Part shown: positions 58,470-64,000 of the stretch, in pieces | How the letters are laid out: every line of letters begins with the position of its first letter | Numbering within the stretch: position 1 is the stretch's first letter | Notes under the pieces: generated by a model | Databases searched by the model: none | What the model was told of the DNA's origin: nothing | What the model saw: only the letters and a program-made list of their open reading frames with translations | Position numbers and translations under genes: made by a program | Source of the DNA: Mugil cephalus | Lineage: Eukaryota; Chordata; Actinopteri; Mugiliformes; Mugilidae | NCBI RefSeq assembly: GCF_022458985.1 | Contig: NC_061787.1 | Coordinates: 2,822,001 to 2,886,000, forward strand | Length of the DNA: 64,000 nt | Direction of reading: 5' to 3'

Positions 58470-61400
58470 GCTCCTCCCTGAACCTTTACTCGAAATCATG
58501 TGGTGTGTGTGTGTCTGTCTTTCTGAGGACCAGTTTGAGTTTTCTACTGTCAGAGTGAAGACATTTTAGTTGGTCCTCTCTTCTTTACGAGGCTACTTGA
58601 GGGTTTAGAATTGGTTTCAGGCTAAAGGTTACGATTAGGTTAGTGTTGGGGTTAGAGGCAATATTCAGCCCAGTTTGATCTGTAGGGGCTGTACCAGTAA
58701 CACAGAATTATATTAACCTAGAGATAATGACATCTACAAATGTTTCTCATTTTTTTTTAGCATTTAACAAACTACACTATTAAGAAATGTGTTATGAACA
58801 ATCAGACATTTCCTTAAAAAATGTGTAATTTCTGTTTATTTCTATGTCTCATTGTTGTTATGTCCACAACTCTCACTAAAACTGTGTAAATCCTTGAAAT
58901 GTTGTCAATGTACTTTTTGCACTTTGCAAATTCATCCCATGAACCAGATTAGACCCTCTGGTGGGTCGCTGTTGGCCAACGGGCCGCATGTTTGACACCT
59001 GGGGGCTCAGGGAATGTATTATGTTATCACTGAAATAGCTGTATAAACATGGTGTGTGTTTTATTTCTATTGAACAGGATGATTTCTCTTTCTCTTCACA
59101 TTAAAATCAAGATGTCATGTCTCAATAAAATGAATGTAGATGTGTGTGTGTTGAGGTGAAGAAGCTTCAGATGAACAAGGTAAACAAGTTAAAATTCAAC
59201 AGCTCTGAGGCGTGTCAGCACCTACATAGCAATAAGGTTGGTCACGTTTATTAGATTAAGGGTAATGAATGAAAATGAAATCATACCAGCTGATGTTCTT
59301 GTGACACTACCATCAATCCTCCTTAACAGACGGCGTCTTTTTTCCCATAACTTTATTAAACATCTTCCACATTTGACAGAATGTTTCACATTAAATCCAG
59401 TAGTGTAAAAGAATAACACAATGTTGCCTCAAAGAAAGAAGAAAGGGTGAAAAACACGTTACGTTACGCACATTTCGCATGTGCACTCAGAGTCTTTTAA
59501 TATCCTAACTTTAATACCACCTTAATATATTAATACCACCTTAAAACTTTAAATATGAAATAGCACCTTGAGCCTTTGAAGTCATAAAGGTCTCAGATAG
59601 GCTGATGTTAGGAGATTGGAACTGATCATCTTGTTCAAACTGAACTGACTTTATTTGATGGAAAGAGATAAAGGGATTTCCAGAGAGGATGAGGAGACAT
59701 CACCACCTGGTGGTCTCTAGAGGAACTGCAGCTCATAAGTATCTCTATCAGTCCATTCCGAGAATCAGTGGGAAGCTTCCAGGACATAGACTGACCCACT
59801 GAGGAGCTGCTTCTCCCAGTAAATGCATAGATCCAGTGGGTAGTTCAGGGACCTCTAAACGTTTCTAGGATACATAAACTTCCTGCCTGTGGTGAGTTCA
59901 CTGACTGAGATAAAGGTAGGATCTATCAATGTCTGTGGCGAGTTCATGAATAAACTGGTTGGTGACACATTGAAGTTCTAACTTGACCAAACACAGAAAG
60001 TGATGAAACAAACAAGAACATTTACCAAATAATAAATTGTGTTTACAAGCATCGTAAATCCATTCCTAAAGATTCAATTTTTCAATTTGTTTATTCATTC
60101 ATTCTTTTTAAGTCTTTGTACATTTTGTCATTATTAAATCTTTAAACCTAGTCTTTAAACTAGATTTGGCAATGGGAATGGACCAAAACCACAATTATTA
60201 GAAAAACCAGTGCTTCCTCAAAATTCTGTCTTTGGGAAAACTTAAAAATGTGAGAAAAGTAGCCAAAGATAAAGATAAGATAAAGAATTGTCTACAAATA
60301 AATAATTCCACTATTAATCATTATTAGGTTTATTAGATCCTGTACATCTATGAAATCTATGATATTCATTATTAAACATATTTTGGGGAAAAATACAAAA
60401 TTTAGCAAGGTGACGATTTGTATTTAGGTGGTAAAACCAACATTTTTAAAAATCCAAGCACCCAGTATCATGGTTACATGTGTGACATTTTTAACAAATC
60501 AAAAAGCTTGAAATCGGTCCAAAATTCAGCAAATTATTCTACATTAAAATTGCAGAGTACCTCTTTCCTTTATTAGTTTACATGCACCGCTGCCTCTGCT
60601 GGCACTGTACCAGGGTAGCATGAGGAGAGGTCACTTCAGCACTGGACAGCTCCTCTGACCCCTCTCTAATGCCAGGCTAACACAAGGAGAGGTCACTTCA
60701 GCACTGGACAGCTCCTCTGGGGTCATTCATCATCTCATCTTGAGGCTTTTAGGAGAATTTATAGTACTGCGTTTGGGTCCCACAGGAACCTACACCTGAC
60801 TAATTTCTACTTCCCTCTGTAACAAATTCATTTCAGTAACTGCTATGTCTTTTTTGTAAGTTGGGTCATTTGTGCTTCCACTTCCTGCTTCACTTTCAAC
60901 AATGGCAACTGAAACTTTGGTCGAAATTTCGCCGAACACGAAGAACGTCTGTATCTCCAAACCTCCTCAGTTGACCTTACCAATTCTGATACTCTTCTGA
61001 GGTCTGCTTCGACAATCTGGAGTGGACACAAGTTTCTATCACCAACGTTTTTCTGCAAAAGATGAGACCCGGTACATTGAGCTTCCAAGCTAGACCCATG
61101 ATTTGGAGGCAATATTAAATGTTGTCATCAGATAAAGATGTTCTACTTTTGGTTTGCTTGTCAGACCAACCTTTCATTGTAACCTGTGCCAACTCAAGAT
61201 TAGGACAGATGACAGAGTAGTTACAGAAGATGAATGAATGAGTGGATGAAAGTGGGGTGAACTATGATCCCTAATAGACGCTGGGGCAAAATTCTATATC
61301 CACCATGATCCAAATTGACCGTTTCTTTGGCAGAAATTCATATATCGAGCAGTGTTTACCGATTGTACACCAGTAAAGAGTCGACATTAGTAACACAAAC

Positions 61401-61937
61401 ACACTGGCTCCATCTTCTTCTCCCACAATGCAAAGGACATAAACTTGTCATAATAACAATAATAATAAGTATATGGCTATAGTCTGTTAATGAACCAATA
61501 CTCACATGGGACTGGAGGAATCTGTTCTGATCCTGTATTCTTTCTCCAGTGAATGGTACTTTAATGACCCACTAATGAGGCTCCAGTCTCAAACTTTGAA
61601 CGAAGATGAAACATTTAGGGAAATGATGTCAGACTGCGTTCAATCCCTGGAACGTACCACATGTTGTAATGACACTGAACCCCCAGTTGCTCCCAGTGCC
61701 TGGCACTAGAGTGTGAATGTGTGAGTAAATGGATAGATGTATAACTCTGACTGTAAAGTGGTTTGAGTACCAATAGGTAGAGGAGTTATATAAAAACAAG
61801 AAGAGGACGAGAAGAATGTTTGTGACTGAGCTGCTCACTTCTTAATCAACATCAGCATTTATCTGCAGTCACAGTCTCTGTCCACACAAGCTGCTGCTGC
61901 TTCAACCTCTGGATCATCAGGACACAGCTCATCCTGT
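58470..61937. other. Spacer between genes B and C; duplicated 3' flank, no gene seen
   Basis: 58.5-59.4 kb repeats the sequence at 38.3-40.5 kb. 59.5-61.9 kb is the 3' flank of gene C and matches gene A's flank (24.2-27.7 kb) in inverse orientation, including the open frame at 60843-61112 that mirrors 25678-25944. No RNA gene or coding exon could be supported. Confidence 0.75.
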
Positions 61938-63975
61938 TTACCACAACTTCCACCTGTAGAGAGGAGGAGAAAGAAGAGAGGAGGTGAAGGAGTGTTTCTA
62001 GATACTCAGGGACTTGAGTCCTGTTCAGAGCAGCAGTGGAGCAGCTGTGGAGCTCAGCCAGCTTCCTTTCAGCTTCATGTTAACGTGTTGGAGTGAACAC
62101 ACACAGACCTGCAGAGACTTTTAGCATCAAGTCTGTTTCCTCTGCAGATTTCACTAAGAAACTGCTGAGAGTCCTGAACGCTTCATTACTGCACCAACAC
62201 TTTAGTGATGGATTTACTGCTGCTCCATGGAAACAAAGATCAGCTGACTAAGAAACTCATGGTTACTAAATGTAAAGCTGCTTCTGTGATGTGCAGGCTT
62301 CAGTCAGACTGATCTCAGAGCTGTGATCAGTTGTTGATCAGATGTGATGAATGACCACCACTGTCTCTATACATCTTGGAAGGCTGTCAGCTGGAATCCA
62401 GCTTTATTTCCTGGACACATCAACACAACAACAACAGTCGTCTTCACATCAGCTCAAACACATGATCACAACAAGCTTCTGGCTCATCTGATTGGCTGAC
62501 TGTTGTCTCTCTCTCTGTCTTTCTGTCCAATCCTGAAGCCTGTCTCCATTCTCCTCTCACAGCTTCACTGAGAAGCTGCAGGTTTACAGGAAACACTGGA
62601 TCTTTGATACCAACTGTGTTTAGGACGATACTGATGAAAGCAGCATGGACTGACTGGAACCCTCTACTCACCTCAGAGTCTCCAGTTTATAGTCTGGACT
62701 CTCCACAAGATCAAGAAGCTGCTTCACATCTGAATCCTTCAGGTTGTTGAGACTCAGGTCCAGATGTTTCAGATTGGAGGGGTTGGACTTCAGAGCTGAG
62801 ACCAGAGAATCACAGCTGATCTTTGACAAACTGCAGTTCTCCAACCTGAATAAATAAGAAAAGATGGGGATTAAATCCTGAATAATTCAATCAGATGTGT
62901 TCAGGTTTTAAATGTGCAGCTCAACATTACTGTGTCCTAACAGCCTTTAAGCTTCATTGACTTTAACATTTTCTACAGTTTCTGCTACAAACACTCATCT
63001 TGAACTAAAGGACATTTGCAGATTTATGGAGGAAAGTTGTGGATGAAGATGAATTAGATTCAGTTGGTGATTAAACATATCAGATCTACAACAGTAACAG
63101 ACAGTGAACTGACCTCAGAGTCTCCAGTCTACAGTCTGGACTCTCCAGAAAACCACACAGCTGCTTCACTCCTGAATCCTTCAGGTTGTTGTCACTCAGG
63201 TCCAGATGTTTCAGATGGGAGGGGTTGGACTTCAGAGCTGAGACCAGATAATAACAGCTGATCTCTGACAAACTGCATTCATTCAAACTGAATAAAGAAT
63301 AAAAGAATAAAAGTTCCTTATTGAAATCATGTGTTCAGAGCTGAAGGTTCAGAATGAGCAAGTTTACAAAATGGAAACTTCAAACATCTGAAGTCAACAG
63401 GAAACAGCTTTAAACAGTCAAACAGAACAAGTGAAGAAGAACTCTCATTAATATTAATAACAACATAAAGACGTAGTGACTTCAGCTCTGAACTCTGACA
63501 GCTCCACCAGAGGCTCCATCTCTACAAAATTATGTTGTGCAGAAAAATTTATTTCTGATTCCACTGAAGATTCTCAAGTTTCCAAAGAAAACAAACACAT
63601 CAGGATGAATTCAAACAAAGTCTAATTTTCTGCAGCATTGATGCTGTTTACTTTGAATATGTCTCTATAATCATCACTAGACTCCACAAACAGATACTGA
63701 ACATTTATTAGTTCCAGTCTGATGTGGTGGAAATGATTTTAGTTCTGTTCTAAGTGTCTGACAGATTTAGGGTGGAAATCAAGAGTTTCAGATTCAATCA
63801 TCCAGTGGAGGATTTTTCTTCTATGAAGCTTTGAAATCTGGAGCTCAACATCAGTAGAATATCAGCCTGATGTCACCACAACTTTACCATCATATTCATC
63901 TCAGCACACAAAGAAAACATGGAGTCTGACCTCAGAGTCTCCAGTTCATAGTCTGGACTCTTCACAAGATCAAGA
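61938..63975 (-). CDS. 3' end of NLR gene C: LRR exons and last exon, truncated
   Basis: The last exon starts at 61953 (CTACAG|GTGGAAG) and stops at 61938-61940 when joined in phase 2. Two full 174-bp LRR exons, 62845-62672 and 63287-63114, are open and show the usual core ([36 protein letters not shown]). A third LRR exon begins at its donor (63931) but after about 45 bp, at about 63975, the sequence jumps to intron sequence (CATATCAGATCTACAACAG), so it is broken. Any further exons lie outside the window. Whether the break is biological or an assembly join is not known. Confidence 0.8.
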
Positions 63976-64000
63976 ACATATCAGATCTACAACAGTAACA

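Overview
The window is vertebrate DNA, almost certainly from a teleost fish. The evidence is NLR genes built from a RING exon, a single ~1.8 kb FISNA-NACHT exon and runs of 174-bp leucine-rich-repeat exons, together with L1/Tx1-type and L2-like LINE pieces and a Maverick/Polinton (adintovirus-like) element. There are two 500-N assembly gaps (1129-1628 and 29455-29954), both in repeated sequence.

Region 1 (about 100-15322) is an endogenised Maverick/Polinton with inverted terminal repeats of at least 1 kb. Rightward genes run: two decayed early-type ORFs, an acidic proline-rich ORF, an intact 157-aa ORF with an MGNC N-terminus, a broken retroviral-type integrase with a chromodomain, penton-like minor capsid, a core-type protein, double-jelly-roll major capsid, and an intact adenain-like protease. 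A 14-bp palindromic double poly(A) signal separates these from the leftward genes: a conserved Maverick protein of unknown role, a small hydrophobic protein, the packaging ATPase and a family B DNA polymerase whose 5' part lies inside the right terminal repeat. Most large genes carry several frameshifts, so this copy is a fossil; the protease, core-type protein and MGNC ORF remain open. The right terminal repeat also carries a set of small exons that splice in one frame.

Region 2 (15948-16505) holds two short tandem-repeat arrays, the first made of 66-68 bp units that each contain a C-rich/G-rich hairpin.

Region 3 (16649-24130, + strand) is NLR gene A: RING, FISNA-NACHT, seven LRR exons and a short last exon, all joinable in frame. 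Its usual N-terminal exons are not seen; the Maverick lies where they would be expected.

Region 4 (28601-38235, - strand) is the 5' half of another NLR gene (D): a non-coding first exon, six N-terminal exons carrying a CLSMKSDRS-type motif (four of them inside a near-perfect 1.59-kb tandem repeat), then a RING exon that runs into the second gap. No NACHT exon is seen downstream; an L2-like LINE fragment is there instead.

Region 5 (42911-58455, - strand) is NLR gene B: first exon, a shortened N-terminal exon, a RING exon that has lost zinc ligands, an intact FISNA-NACHT exon and six LRR exons. A nearly full-length L1/Tx1-type LINE (49878-55770) with a 13-14 bp target-site duplication lies antisense in its presumed intron, inserted beside an older L2-like LINE fragment.

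Region 6 (61938-64000, - strand) is the 3' end of a fourth NLR gene (C), cut by a chimeric junction at about 63975. The 3' flanks of A, B and C are the same duplicated sequence (A in one orientation, B and C in the other), so the locus grew by inverted and tandem duplication of whole NLR genes with their flanks.
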